64,000 nucleotides of DNA. Origin: Cyathus striatus (taxonomy: Eukaryota > Basidiomycota > Agaricomycetes > Agaricales > Nidulariaceae). Positions 1 through 10,894 of the stretch are shown piece by piece. Numbering within the stretch: the first letter of the stretch is position 1; every line of letters begins with the position of its first letter. The stretch is taken from NCBI GenBank assembly GCA_025738555.1, contig JAOVFP010000015.1:372001-436000 (forward strand), in the 5' to 3' direction. A model generated the notes under the pieces. It saw only the letters and a list, made by a program, of their open reading frames with translations. It ran no database searches and was not told where the DNA came from. A program made the translations under genes and the position numbers.

Positions 1-1143
1 TGCTCTTCTGATAGACTGACACGTACATGGCGCAAAATGTTACTGGTATGTCATTTAATATGTTCAAAATATATAATGTCCTCACATGGGTAATGGTTAG
101 ATCTATCACCCTGATAAAAATGTCGGAAAGTTGTGCAACTTAAAGATTCTTAGAATTTTCGAAGCTGTAGTTAAATTTGTAAACGATAAGCTTAAAAATT
201 GATACAGTAATTTACTTGTAGTGAATCCACTCGGTTTGTTCTATACATTGAAGAGGTAAGAAGTATGCTACGTGTACCTAAAAAAAGAAAATGTGTGAGT
301 ACGTCGAGATCTCCGTCCGACATGGATGTTCTAAGGTGAAGGGAAGGAGGTAAGAATGGTGAAGTGAAGGTTTTGTGACGTTACGAGAGTGAGAGAGCTT
401 CGACACGAAGTTCCGGCACGAAAACAAGACAACAAGAGTGTAGAGATTGATAAAACCGACGGTAAGAGTGTTGAGATGGTGCGTTAGACTTAGGATTTGG
501 TTTCAAGACGGTGTAAAAGTTGATTACCAGAGCTGTAGAAAATACACCAGTTTATATATTGAACAAAATAGCTATACCTAAGATGTGAAAGTTACTTTGG
601 GGACACTGGTAGACAACGATCTCGGATTAAAGAATAGAAATAAAATAATGGAACATAGCTGAAACACAACAAATGAATTGGAAGTAATTTGGGGGGTCCA
701 CTATAAGGAATAGTGTTGAGTTTGCATGGAGTTTCTAATATTGAGGTTCAGGGTCTGTACTGCGAACGGTGGCGGCGAGGTGTTGGTGGGTTGAAACGAT
801 CCCTGGAGCTGGGTATGATGTCGGAGCGGTGCACGAAGATGTGTACTTTGAGGAAAGTCAGGGACAGGGCAAGCGGGGAGGTGAGGATAAGCTGAGACGA
901 GCGGAACGCGTATGGACGTGTCACCCCAGCGTGATGCGTGATTATGTAATACTAATTTGGAACGTCTTCAGGTGTGCGAGATATCGTGTTTCGCATCACA
1001 GGCACTTTGCCTGCTCTAGTTTGCCAATGCACTGCAGTTGATGTTTGTCTGTGTTTGCAGTTTTGAACGAGCAATTTTCAACTTGATCGATTTGCTTCAG
1101 CCTACCTTTGCTTTAGCCTCCACTCTATAATCAACACTACATC
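1..1143. other. No gene recognised
   Basis: No convincing coding exon is visible. A stretch around 300-360 with a GTTCTAAGGTG motif and purine-rich sequence resembles 21930-21985, where a polypurine tract precedes TGTTAACT. Both could be decayed retrotransposon ends, but no matching LTR pair was found. The last part (about 1040-1143) is the presumed 5' region of the integrase-core gene. Confidence 0.4.
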
Positions 1144-1604
1144 ATGTCCTCAGCTGATGAATACCTACCAAAACTACTCAGGCGTGCTCAGCAGTACATG
1201 CGAGATGCACGATTTGTTTTATCCTCGATACCCAATGCAGACAGAAAAGTTGCAGAGCACTCAATACGTCAACTACAGGCAACAAAAGCAATACTTTTGA
1301 ATATTCAAGATTCCGTATTATTATCAAAAGAGGAATTAGAGCAATGTGTATGTCTTATCAATGATGTACTACATCCCTTGGAGGAATTTCTAGAAAATCC
1401 CCTTCCAACACAATCACCTCATGCCTCAATACCAAAAGAGCGATCGGCTGAAGATGGACATGCCATAACTGGGCGTATTCCATATGACTTAGACCTGGAT
1501 CGTGCAGTTCAACTTCATGACATGGGAAATACATGGGAAGATATATCAACAGTAATGGGTGTTTCATGCAAGACTCTATACAATCATCTTGCTAGAAAGG
1601 GCTA

Positions 1605-1612
1605 CTCAAGAG
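1605..1612. repeat. Left target-site duplication of KDZ element
   Basis: CTCAAGAG lies directly before the element and is repeated exactly at 8890-8897. Keeping one copy rejoins the integrase frame. Confidence 0.85.
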
Positions 1613-1635
1613 GAGGTCTTTACCCTCCCCCACCC

Positions 1636-1975
1636 TTTTCACGTGAATTTCACGTGAACTTCACCTATTCACGTGAAATTCACATGAATTTCACGTGAAG
1701 TTTACCTGAAATTTTGGACCTCGATTTTCTCTGATTTTGGGGGAGTCCCCTGCAAATTGTTTCACGTGAATTTCATGTGTAATTCACATGAATTTCATGT
1801 GGAACAACGTGAATAGGTGAAATTCACATGAAAAACCCCGCATGAAATTCATGTGAATTACACATGAATTACACATGAATACATGAATATGTGAATTCTA
1901 TGTGAATTAACCATGTGAATTTCACGTGGCATTCACCTGGAATTCAGGTAAACATAATTCCGTGTTTTAGTAGTA
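1636..1975. repeat. Left subterminal palindromic array of KDZ element
   Basis: Repeated TTCACGTGAA, TTCACATGAA and CATGTGAATT units in both orientations, mirrored at 8440-8866. Subterminal arrays of this kind usually serve as transposase-binding sites; that role is inferred. Confidence 0.75.
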
Positions 1976-2017
1976 GTACATGTAACAGTACTTACTTACT
2001 TTTATTATAAAAAAAGA

Positions 2018-2108
2018 AATTTACACCATCGCGAATCGAACCATCGACCATTTCTGATTACATAAGCGTAAGTTACCATACTCAAGCAACTAATACCATT
2101 ACACCATA
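2018..2108 (-). ncRNA. Degenerate tRNA-like sequence
   Basis: On the minus strand an A-box-like TGGTGTAATGG and a B-box-like GGTTCGATTC are spaced as in a tRNA, followed by an oligo-T run. The acceptor and T stems do not pair, so this is a tRNA relic or the head of a tRNA-derived SINE rather than a working tRNA. Confidence 0.3.
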
Positions 2109-2219
2109 TGAGCATTATTTTGAACTGATATCGCAGCATATAGATTGACCGTGCAACCGCGCGCGTCTGTCAGACCGTTTTGGTCAACGGCATCTTCCGA
2201 CGTTACAACCGCCTCGTCA

Positions 2220-3062
2220 TTGCACACCCCATCCGTCACCACCCTTCCTCCCCTCCACTCCCCTCGCCTCCCTTCCTCCCCTTCCCTCTCCCTTCCTCCC
2301 CTTCCCTCTCCCTTCTTCCCCTTCCCTCTCCTCCCCTCTTCCTCTTCTCAGTCACTGGCGACATCGAAGGCGTACAACGCGACTGGCACCATACAAGGTG
2401 GACAAGGAGCAACAAAGGTGGTAGGACAAGGGAGAAGAGGTTAGGAGGACAATGTACGGTGGAGGGAGACGGAGAGGAGTGATGAGGACAACGAACGGAT
2501 TGGTAACAGGTAGGTCAATGACGATGCCGCGCCGTTTTGGCCAATGCCCCTGTCTTCTCGCTCGTCGTGACGACGACGACACCGTGCCATGTTGGCCAGT
2601 GCCCCCGCTCCCTCGCTCTTGGCCAACGCCCCCGCCCCCTTGCTCTTGGCCAATGCCCCCGCTCCCTCGCTCTTGGCCAACGCCCCCGCCCCCTCACTCG
2701 TCGTGGCAACGACGACGCCGTGCCGTGTTGGCCAGCTCCCCCGCTCCCTCGCTCTTGGCCAACGCCCCCGCCCCCTTGCTCTTGGCCAATGCCCCTGCCC
2801 CCTCGCTCGTCGTGGCAACGACGACGCCATGCCGTGTTGACCAGCACCCGCCCCCTTGCTCGTCGTGACGATGACGACGCCGCATGGTGTTGGCCAGCGC
2901 CCCCGCCCCCTCACTCGTCGTGGCAACAACGACGCTGCACGGTGTTGGCCAGCGCCCCCGCCCCCTTGCTCGTCGTGACGATGACGACGCTGTGCCGTGT
3001 TGGCCAACGCCCCCGCCCCCTCGCTCATCGTTGCCACGACGAGCGAGGAGGACAGTGGACAG
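2220..3062. repeat. GC-rich minisatellite inside KDZ element
   Basis: Begins with pyrimidine-rich CCCTCTCCCTTCCTC-type runs (2220-2345). From about 2590 it becomes tandem units of about 27 bp built on CGCCCCCGCCCCCTCGCTC plus TTGGCCAA, interleaved with CGTCGTGACGACGACG. It gives long open frames on both strands with low-complexity proteins. These are by-products, not genes. Confidence 0.85.
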
Positions 3063-3095
3063 CGCCAAACACCAAACGCTAATGACAAGGACATA

Positions 3096-3395
3096 GTGGG
3101 GGGGGAACATATAGCGAGGGGGGAGGGAACGTATAGCGAGGGGGAGGGAACGTATAGTGAGGGGGGAGGGAACAGATAGTGAGGGGGGAGGGAACGTATA
3201 GTGAGGGGGGAGGGAACAGATAGCGAGGGGGGAGGGAACGTATAGTGAGGGGGGAGGGAACAGATAGCAAGGGGGGAGGGAATGTATAGCGAGGGGGGGA
3301 ACAGGCTGAGGGATTGATAGTGCATAGTGAGTGGGGGGGGAGATTGATAGCGCATAGCGCTTAGCAAGGGAGGGATCAATAGCACATAGTGAGGG
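3096..3395. repeat. Purine-rich minisatellite inside KDZ element
   Basis: About a dozen units of roughly 22 bp of the form GAGGGGGGAGGGAACGTATA, with alternating CGTATAG and CAGATAG versions. It adjoins the GC-rich array and shares its strand asymmetry. No gene lies here. The 3396-3883 stretch after it is AT-richer and is the presumed 5' region of the accessory gene. Confidence 0.85.
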
Positions 3396-3883
3396 AGGGA
3401 ATTGATGGTTTAATTAGTAGTGTACAATACCTTGTTCTCACACTGTGTAGATTATTATAATACATTCAATTATAACTCATGAGACACAATTTTGTTCTTG
3501 CAAATAAGCATGTTGTGTACTATTAATGCATTTGCGCAAGTGATGCATGTGTACTATAAACATATTTCCGCAAGTGATGCATGTATTATCCACACATTTG
3601 TGTGCGTGATGTAAGCAGCATGCCAAAATAGGGCATATTTTATGATGAACCAGGGGAATGGCCTGTTTTAATTAGAATAGAAGCAGTTGCTGCCCCATTT
3701 TCGGACTTTTATTCACACAAGAAGCTTTCAAGATAATTTTAGACCTGGTCAGGCATACATGTGGCATATGTGTGGGTATAGAAGGGTCTACTTATCTTTT
3801 CCTTGCCCTGCCCCCACTTGACTCACAACCCCCACATTGTCTCTTATCTTCACTGTTATCCTTTCAACTTTTTACTATACAAT

Positions 3884-6077
3884 ATGGCTCCAAACAAGCA
3901 AAACAACACCAACAACACCTCTACTACTGTTTCACCACCTCGTTCTCGTAGTGGTCAGGTTCGTTCTGACCCACCAGCATCCAAGCCACGCAAACGTACA
4001 CAATCATCTGTGGACACTACAGATGAGCCTGCTGCTAAGAAGGCTACTATCAATTCAGATGGGCTGGATGTTGGAAAGGACAAGAAGCAAGTTAAAAAAG
4101 GGAAGGGGGGGAAGGGAAGGCACACTAAAGCACGGTGTGTACTGGCTGTTCAGTTATTTCTATTGGTTTGCTAACACTTTTTACAGTAAAACAGCTGCAG
4201 ATAAGGAAGAAGAAGATGAAGCTGCTTCTTCCACTAAAGAGTGTGTACACCCATTTCATAATAAATTAATTCTAATGCAATTATTTCAGTGCTGAGACAA
4301 TTATTAAAGAAATTGGTCTTACTGTGGCACCTCCAGCATGCATTATTGCTACTGAGATGACTGGAACTGCTACTGAAGCTGCAACTGTTAATACTGAGAC
4401 TACTCAAGCTTCTGAAATCACTACTGAGGCTACTACCAAGACTGGTACTATTGAGAGTTTGGCTGCTGGTACTATTGAGAATTTAACTGAGACTATTGGA
4501 ACATCTGCTGAAGTCACAGCTACTGAGACTATATCTGAAATAAATACTATGAATACTCCTGGGGTATCAGCTATAGGTGGTGAGGGAAGAACTAAAAGAA
4601 AAGTTCTTCTAGCTGTCACTCCTTCAGACACTGAGTCAGAAAATACTGAAAACAATGGTACTGAAGACAATGAAAATGAGAATGAGAATGAGAATGATAG
4701 TAATGCTGAAGAAGGAGAGAGAGATGATTTGAAAATGAAGGAAAATAGTGAAGAGAATGATAGTGAGAGTTCTGATAATGAAGTGATTGATATTGAGGAA
4801 AAGGAAAAGAATATGGAGGCAAATAATGAGAAAGATAAACAAATCTTGGAGGAGGGGGTGAAGAAGACTATGATATGCATAGCCCCCACCAACCAATTCT
4901 CCTCTGTCCCCTGTACCAACTAAGGCAGAATTGAAAGGAGCATCTAAAACTCATGGTGGTACAATTAGAGGGAAAGCATATGGAAATACATTGAACTTTG
5001 CTGATTATATTGATGATGAGAACAACTCTCCTATGGATATTCAGGAGGAAGGACTAGCATATATCATCATTTCTGATGATTCTCCAAAAGTCAACCCAAC
5101 TTTGTTGAATATTGAAACTCCTCCAACAGCCATTCCCATTGTTGTGAACAATCATCTGAAATCTGTACTTGAAGAAATTGCTCAAATGATTCCTAATATT
5201 AAAGGTAATATTATTATGAATTTTGTTTCATCTTCACTAATATGAATTGTAGAACAAGACCGTCAGATTAGAGTATTTGATACTAGTCGAAATATCTGGA
5301 TTATGCGAGGGCGCTACAGTAGCATACGAGATGCAGTTACTATTGAGTGGCGCCCACAAAATCAAGACTTAGCTATTTTTCTTGCTGCAGTAAGAATTTC
5401 AATTATATATATATATTAAATACTAATTCTTGTGTCAGACTGACCCTATCATTAAACACATTGGCTACAGTAAGGCTTCAAGTGCTGTTAGCACAAATGA
5501 AACTTCGGCTCATTCTAAGAGTGAGGATAATAAGTCTAGCTATTCAGTTGAGAACACCCAGATTGCCAATAAGTTATCTCCAAGAGAGAGGACTATTGTA
5601 TCCATTTATGAGGTAGACCAGTCACTCCTTGAACTTACTGGAAAATGGTCAATTCAGGAGGCATGGAAAGTCTACAGTGAGGTTAATAGGGTTAAACGCT
5701 TAGTGGACATAAATTCTAAACCATTGCCTGATGGGTTTGCTAAACCATCATCCTCTGATATTTATAAACTTTTTGGAATTGGAACTACTGCATGGCACAA
5801 CTGGGATGTTGTTCTGAAGAGACTTTCCAACTATCCAGACATGGTAGAATGGCTAAGTGATAATAATCCTGATATGAACAATACACGTGAGCTTTGGGGC
5901 TTGGAGAAGTCTTCTGGATTTACAAGAGTCAATTTAGCAGATTGGATGAATGCCAGAGACAAGGCTAATAAAGATAAAGCAGCTGGTAAAGAGAAGGCCA
6001 GTGATTCAAACCAGAAATCAGCCAAAGGGAAGGACAAGGGGAAATCCAAGAAAGGAGCTGGAATTAAGAACAAGTAA
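3884..6077 (+). pseudogene. KDZ element accessory protein gene, unknown function
   Basis: Exons 3884-4134, 4187-4240, 4290-5204, 5253-5389 and 5439-6077 join in phase at GT..AG introns of 48-52 nt. The start ATG (MAPNKQNN) opens a Thr/Ser-rich, basic N-terminus (KPRKR, then a KKGKGGKG run) followed by an acidic Glu/Asn-rich middle. The folded-looking part is at the C-terminal end (about 5580-5930, KLSPRERTIVSIYEV to NLADWMN). The protein ends in a Lys-rich tail suited to nuclear or DNA association. No known domain is recognised. Two single-base losses break exon 3, at the G run 4854-4858 and the C run 4883-4887; between and after them the frame stays protein-like (SPLSPVPTKAELKG). It sits just upstream of the transposase, so a partner role in transposition is a reasonable guess only. 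Confidence 0.7.
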
Positions 6078-6212
6078 GTAGTTGTACATCATGTGGTGTT
6101 AAAGTTTGTATCATGTAATTTTAGTTTCTTTAACGTTGTCATTTGGTTACTTCAAATATGCATTTCTCTATTGCTCAGGAACTCATATTTAGTTGCACTG
6201 TATTACTTGCCA

Positions 6213-8344
6213 ATGGCCTATGCTATAGGAACTGAACAAGAGTTTCCTATGTTAAAGTTTAGCCAATTTAGTCAGTTTATTGAAGCAAACTTTGGATCAA
6301 AGATTAGCCTATCAACAGTTATATTTTTGCTGTTTTCTCTAACAAGTAATGTTGAGCTGTTAAATTTACATGCAAGACAACAGTATCATGAAGGAAATGA
6401 CAGAAGAACAACAACACTAACTGCTTGGATTAATGCACTGTCAATGGCTGTTACATCTTCTCTTGGTAGTAAAACTAAATATTTATTTCAAGAAAATATA
6501 ATTCCAGATCACTATGATGATGATGACATTAACTATAATATTTCTGCAAAACTAGATGCATTTTCCAAATTTCTTAAATTGCATCCATATAATGAGACAG
6601 GGCACTATATTGGAGAGCTAGGACCTGTTTCAGAAACTAAATTAACTCCAGTACGAATGATATGTCCATCATTTATGCGTTGCAATGGTGCATCATGTGA
6701 TGGGTCTGCATTAACACAAAATTCAAAATATTGAGATATACCAAAAGTTACATTAATTGAGGGTACAAAAATGTATCATGAATCATATATACTAACAGGA
6801 TCTTGCTCTAAGTGTAAATCAATATACTATGCTGATCATAAATGTATATCTATTACTGGTCAGAGACCACAAAAAGAATATTTAAATAAAGCACGTTATT
6901 TTAAAATAGGTACTCATCTTTGGGTGGATCGAGTATTCTCTAAAGCAATAATGCATGGTATATACAGTTTTCATGCATCAGCTGCAGCATATGCTGAATA
7001 TTGGAGTAATAGCTTTGGAAATAACATTGAAATTAGTCGCAAGCAAATTTGGCATGCCTTTATAGATGAGTCTATTCGGACTGTAAGCTTAATTACTGGT
7101 AGACAACTTACTGTTGATGATCATCTACCAATCAATGAAATTACACATTATGCATTTGAGCATCTTGGGGCAAATGGAATTGTTAAACCTCCATCAGAGC
7201 ACAGCTGCTTAGAATGTACTCAAAAGTACAAGTCTACAGCTGATAACATGACTAACTACAGAAGTAATATTACAACAGAAAATTTTGCTCCTGTGAAGAT
7301 GGTTGTAGTAGATGGTGTTGTAATGGGCCCAACTGTATGTGTATTTATTTATTTATTATAAACTTAGACTTAACAATGATTTAGCACTGTGCAATGGAGG
7401 GTTGTCATGCTGAAGTTAACAATTATCGTGGTGGTGTATTCTGCAGACATCACAACATACAATATGGACCCAAATGTCGTGTTAAGAGTTGTGATGCACA
7501 AAAAGTTGCAGGTACAGAAGCATGTGAGGCTCATAAAGAAATGTGGAATAAGCATAAGTCAAATTACAGTTCAGCAAGTCTTTCTGGACTAAAAAGAGCA
7601 CTGCAACGCAGAAATGAAAATCTGGCATGGCTACCTAATGTTAATCGACCACAGCAGCCACATGATGAAGAACAGAATGATGATAATTCTGATACCCGCA
7701 AGTCTTATTTTTCTCCAAATCGCTATTATTGTGTTGAAACTGTGTGTGCTCCATGTGGAGTTGTTATTGCTTGGAAAAAGTTTGTAAAATCTGAGTCAAC
7801 AGCTAATATCATGGAGTTATTAAATATGATTTACCCAACACCTGACTTATGTCCAGCATATATATGTATTGACAAAGCCTGTCTGGTTCTACGTTCAGTT
7901 CTGAAAAATATTCTTTATCGACCTTGGCTACTGAATAGTCGATTTGTTGTTGATGGATATCACTATACAAATCATAAGGCAGATGATGACCTTTGTCGTA
8001 TATTTTGCAATCCTGCACCAAGTGATGGCTCTGCTCCTAATCTTGTAATAATTGAACATAATCGGAATGGTCAACCATATTACAAGAGAGCTTTTAATAC
8101 ACAGGTAAGATATAAGTATTAAATCTTAATAACTATTAATTCATTATCAGGCATGTGAGCAACTCAATTCTTGGCTGGGTGGGTTTGAGTCTATTCTCAA
8201 ACGAATGACAGTATCAAACTTTAATTGGTTTCTACATGCAATGTTGGTTTATCACCACAACATGTTTTGGATAGACAACAGCAAAGAGCAATGAAGACAA
8301 GGCTCAGTGATGATCTACCTGAGGATATGGATGTGGATATATAA
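6213..8344 (+). pseudogene. KDZ transposase with CxC5/CxC6-like cysteine clusters
   Basis: Exons 6213-7334, 7385-8104 and 8151-8344, with GT..AG introns and matching phase. Order of parts: an N-terminal region; a CxC5-like cluster (MICPSFMRCNGASCDG, then TGSCSKCKSIYYADH); a first likely catalytic Asp in VVVDGVVMGP; a CxC6-like cluster (HSCLECTQ, CAMEGCHAE, FCRHH, CRVKSCDAQ); acidic residues in YICIDKACLVLRS and RFVVDGYHYTNHKADDD; and the terminal helix with the candidate Glu in ACEQLNSWLGGFESILKRM. These are hallmarks of fungal KDZ transposases. Breaks are an in-frame TGA at 6732-6734, where Arg is expected before DIPKVTLI (CGA to TGA), and an apparent lost T in the T run near 8266. The latter moves the natural end from TGA 8292-8294 to TAA 8342-8344. 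The protein is otherwise full length, so inactivation looks recent. Confidence 0.88.
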
Positions 8345-8439
8345 TAGATAAATTTACAATATTCTCTAACTTTCATATGTAATTCTAAGTTCTAAATCTT
8401 TAAAATACATTTTTTATATAGAAAATAATATACATTTCA

Positions 8440-8866
8440 TGTATATTTCACATTAATGTTATGTAACTATTGGACTGTACATGCATATGAATTTGACCTG
8501 TATTTCATGTAACTATTGCACTGTACATGCATATGAATTTGACCTGTATTTCATGTGTACTTCACATGGATTTCACGTGAAATTCACATGAATTTCATGT
8601 AACTATTGCACTGTACATGACTTGTATTTCATGTGTACTTCACATGAAATTCACATGAATTTCATATTTAAATTTCACCTATTTTTCACCTAGTTTTCAC
8701 CTAAACTTCACTTGAATTTCACCAAATTTTGGTGATTTTGGAACATCCTAGATGAAGGTGAAATTCATGTGGACTTCACATGTTTTCACGTGAAAATGTT
8801 ACTTCAATGTGTATTTCATGTGAAATTCACCCCTTCACGTGAAATTCACGTGAAGTTTAGGTGAAA
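8440..8866. repeat. Right subterminal palindromic array of KDZ element
   Basis: Repeats of CATGTGTACTTCACATG, TTCACGTGAA and TTTCACCTA mirror the left array (1636-1975). A copy of a roughly 60-bp unit (CTATTGGACTGTACATGCATATG and neighbours) is tandemly repeated near 8465-8555. Confidence 0.75.
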
Positions 8867-8889
8867 GGGTGGGGGAGGGATAAGTACTG

Positions 8890-8897
8890 CTCAAGAG
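8890..8897. repeat. Right target-site duplication of KDZ element
   Basis: Exact second copy of CTCAAGAG. The integrase reading frame resumes immediately after it at 8898. Confidence 0.85.
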
Positions 8898-10218
8898 AAA
8901 GGGTCCCTTATTCACACATTGATAAGGATTCCCTGGATGAACACGTAGCAGGAATATCTCTTATGCACCCACTATCTGGAGCAATCATTATTCAAGGTCA
9001 TCTACGTGCTTTAGGCCTCAATGTTGAGATAGATGCAATTCGAGAGAGTTTAAGAAGAGTTGATGAAATTGGGGTATCACTACGGTTTGTCTCTTAAGAA
9101 CTGTCACTTACATCTATTTACTTTGGCTTCTTTCCAGATTTGCAAATGCTACTCATCGTCGTGTTTACAAAGTCAGAGGCAGTAACGCACTTTGGCACCA
9201 AGATGGAAATGAGAAAATAAAGCCCTGGGGCTTTTATGTTCATGGCTGTGTTGATGGCCATTCTAGAATGATTGTTTACTTGATTTGCAGTAACAACAAG
9301 CATTCAAAAACAGTTGGAAACTGCTTCAAGCATGCTGTTTCTCTCTATGGCTGGCCAAGCAGAGTCCGAGGTGATTTTGGTACAGAGAATAATGTGATAG
9401 AGAGACAAATGGTTGAAAAATGGGGAGTTGCACACCGTGCTTATCTGCGTGGTCGGTGAGTTTGATTTTTGATTTGTTTCTTTCATGTAGCTTACACTCC
9501 CTCAAGTTCAGTTCATAATATCAGAATTGAACGTTTGTGGAGAGATGTTCGAAAAGATTCACTAGAACTCTTTCGCCAAATCTTCCTTCAACTGGAAGAG
9601 GTGTATCTTCTTGATCCTGACTCAAGGATCCATTTGGTATGTTTGTATATTGTCTATCAACCAAGGGTACAGCAATCACTGGATGAAACAAAAGCTGCAT
9701 GGAATAATCATAAGATCCGTACAGCCAGAAACAAAACTCCAGTTGCAATATATGAGCTCAGCCGTGAGGAAGCAATCAACTCTGGGTATTGGCATACTGA
9801 TGCAGGCGACGTTGGCATTGAGGTAGATGAGTTGTATGGGGTAGATTTCGAAGGACAAGAGCCACCTGCTGAAGAACTCAATATTGATCCAATGGCACCG
9901 CGTTCTGACTTCTTTGCAGATATAGCAGAAGAAAAGGAAGCAGGCATTGTAGTAACAGATGATGAAGATATTACAACTGCAAGAGCAATTTTGCATGCAA
10001 TGGACTTCAATAATGATGATGGAAATTGGGGTATGGATTTATATTGCGAAGCTGTAATTCGTTTGACTGCCCATTATGCTGAGGATTAGATACACATATA
10101 GTTATATGACAGTTTATAACATATTGTGCAACAGTACACTTATATACAATATTACTAGACTAGATCTCATTTTATCACTTGGTAGTATTAGTGAATGTGC
10201 CATATTTAGTGATTATTT

Positions 10219-10430
10219 CAAGGTGTACCAATTTCAAAAATTAGGTGTACCACTTTTGGACAACGAAATTCAAGGTGTACCAATTCTGAATTTTTTCTGT
10301 CCAGGTGTACCAATTTCAAAAATTTAAAATGAAGGTGTACTATCTCAAAAAATTAGGGTGTACCATCATACAAAGTTAGAAAATCAAGGTGTACCAATTT
10401 CAATTTCTTCAAGGTGTACCAAAAACGATC
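10219..10430. repeat. Array of AGGTGTACC motifs
   Basis: Eight copies of AGGTGTACC or close variants occur in about 210 bp, most followed by AATTTC and an A/T run. Spacing is irregular (18-40 bp), so this is a motif array rather than a simple satellite. It lies about 130 bp past the integrase stop codon. It resembles the subterminal arrays of the transposons here but no terminal repeats or target duplication were found around it. The remaining 10431-10669 holds nothing recognised. Confidence 0.7.
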
Positions 10431-10667
10431 AAAAATCATTGGTTTTTACCCAGTATGTGTGCCATATATCTGTCGTACCTACAGTCTGAGAATACTAGCT
10501 TTGCATTTCCCCCCAGTTCACCTCGAATGCGAGCTCACCAGGATCTGGAGGTCGGATGGATGTGCCGGTCACTCACATGATTTCTTCGTCGAGAGGATAC
10601 CACCCACCGGTTTTCCTCCTCTTCACTCTGTGCTATTTTTTGCATTTGTGATTTGTGTTGCGTACCT

Positions 10668-10894
10668 CGAGTCTCGACGTTGATACTCAAGCTAAAAATA
10701 AATCAAGTCGATACGAAAATAAACCAACTAATCACGTGTCCAAAACATTCAACATTGCCAAACTGCCAGTGCAGTGCACCTCCTCGAGGACCTCCATGGC
10801 ATCGCCTCGAGGCTTGCGCAGTCCACGCATCCATATACCTACACCCATGCTTTACATTTGACCTACATACCCACAAATCCTCATAGGAACATTA
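10668..10894 (+). promoter_or_regulatory. Upstream block shared by the NTase-like genes
   Basis: The segment GACGTTGATACTCAAGC, then AAAATAAATCAAGTCGATAC and AATAAACCAA, recurs upstream of gene B (about 19530-19600) and more loosely upstream of gene C (49570-49625). An ATCACGTG or TCACGTGCA site follows in A and C. This shows that duplication copied the promoter as well as the gene. Exact regulatory sites are not known. Confidence 0.55.

Larger units (their letters stand above)
1613..8889 (+). mobile_element. KDZ (Kyakuja-Dileera-Zisupton) DNA transposon, nearly complete
   Basis: A 7277-bp element bounded by 8-bp direct repeats CTCAAGAG (1605-1612, 8890-8897). The terminal inverted repeats span about 23 bp: left 1613-1635 and right 8867-8889 share an outer imperfect part and an exact inner core CCCTCCCCCACCC. 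Inside the termini on both sides are dense arrays of TTCACGTGAA/CACATGAATTTCATGT-type palindromes. The cargo is an accessory gene (3884-6077) and a KDZ transposase gene (6213-8344), both on the plus strand. A GC-rich minisatellite lies between the left end and the first gene. An 8-bp duplication is as reported for Zisupton-type elements. The element is recently decayed: one nonsense codon and three homopolymer frameshifts are visible. Confidence 0.88.
1144..10089 (+). pseudogene. Integrase-core (rve-like) protein gene split by a transposon
   Basis: A four-exon gene interrupted in exon 1. The inferred coding parts are 1144-1612, 8898-9084, 9138-9455 and 9507-10089, which add to 1557 nt (519 codons with the stop), a multiple of three. 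The N-terminal half (residues about 115-155, DLDRAVQLHDMGNTWEDIS onwards) looks like a helix-turn-helix. The C-terminal half carries a DDE integrase core: Asp in ALWHQDG, Asp in RGDFGTEN and a likely catalytic Glu in RIERLWRDV, followed by an acidic tail. This matches the stand-alone integrase-core proteins common in basidiomycetes, thought to be transposase-derived. Introns 9085-9137 and 9456-9506 have GT..AG ends. The 7.28-kb KDZ element sits between codon bases in the GYSR-ERVPYS region, so the present gene cannot give a full product. Whether the gene was itself mobile or host-owned is unknown. Confidence 0.8.

Noticed and set aside
2018..2108. Functional tRNA gene
   Set aside because: A- and B-box-like words are present, but acceptor and T-stem pairing fails. 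Kept only as a degenerate tRNA-like relic.
2145..3385. Several long overlapping frames on both strands in the KDZ minisatellites
   Set aside because: They come from tandem GC-rich units without stop codons. The proteins are pure low complexity and frames exist on both strands at once.
10219..10430. CRISPR-like array
   Set aside because: Motifs are only about 9 bp, spacing is irregular and the organism is a fungus.
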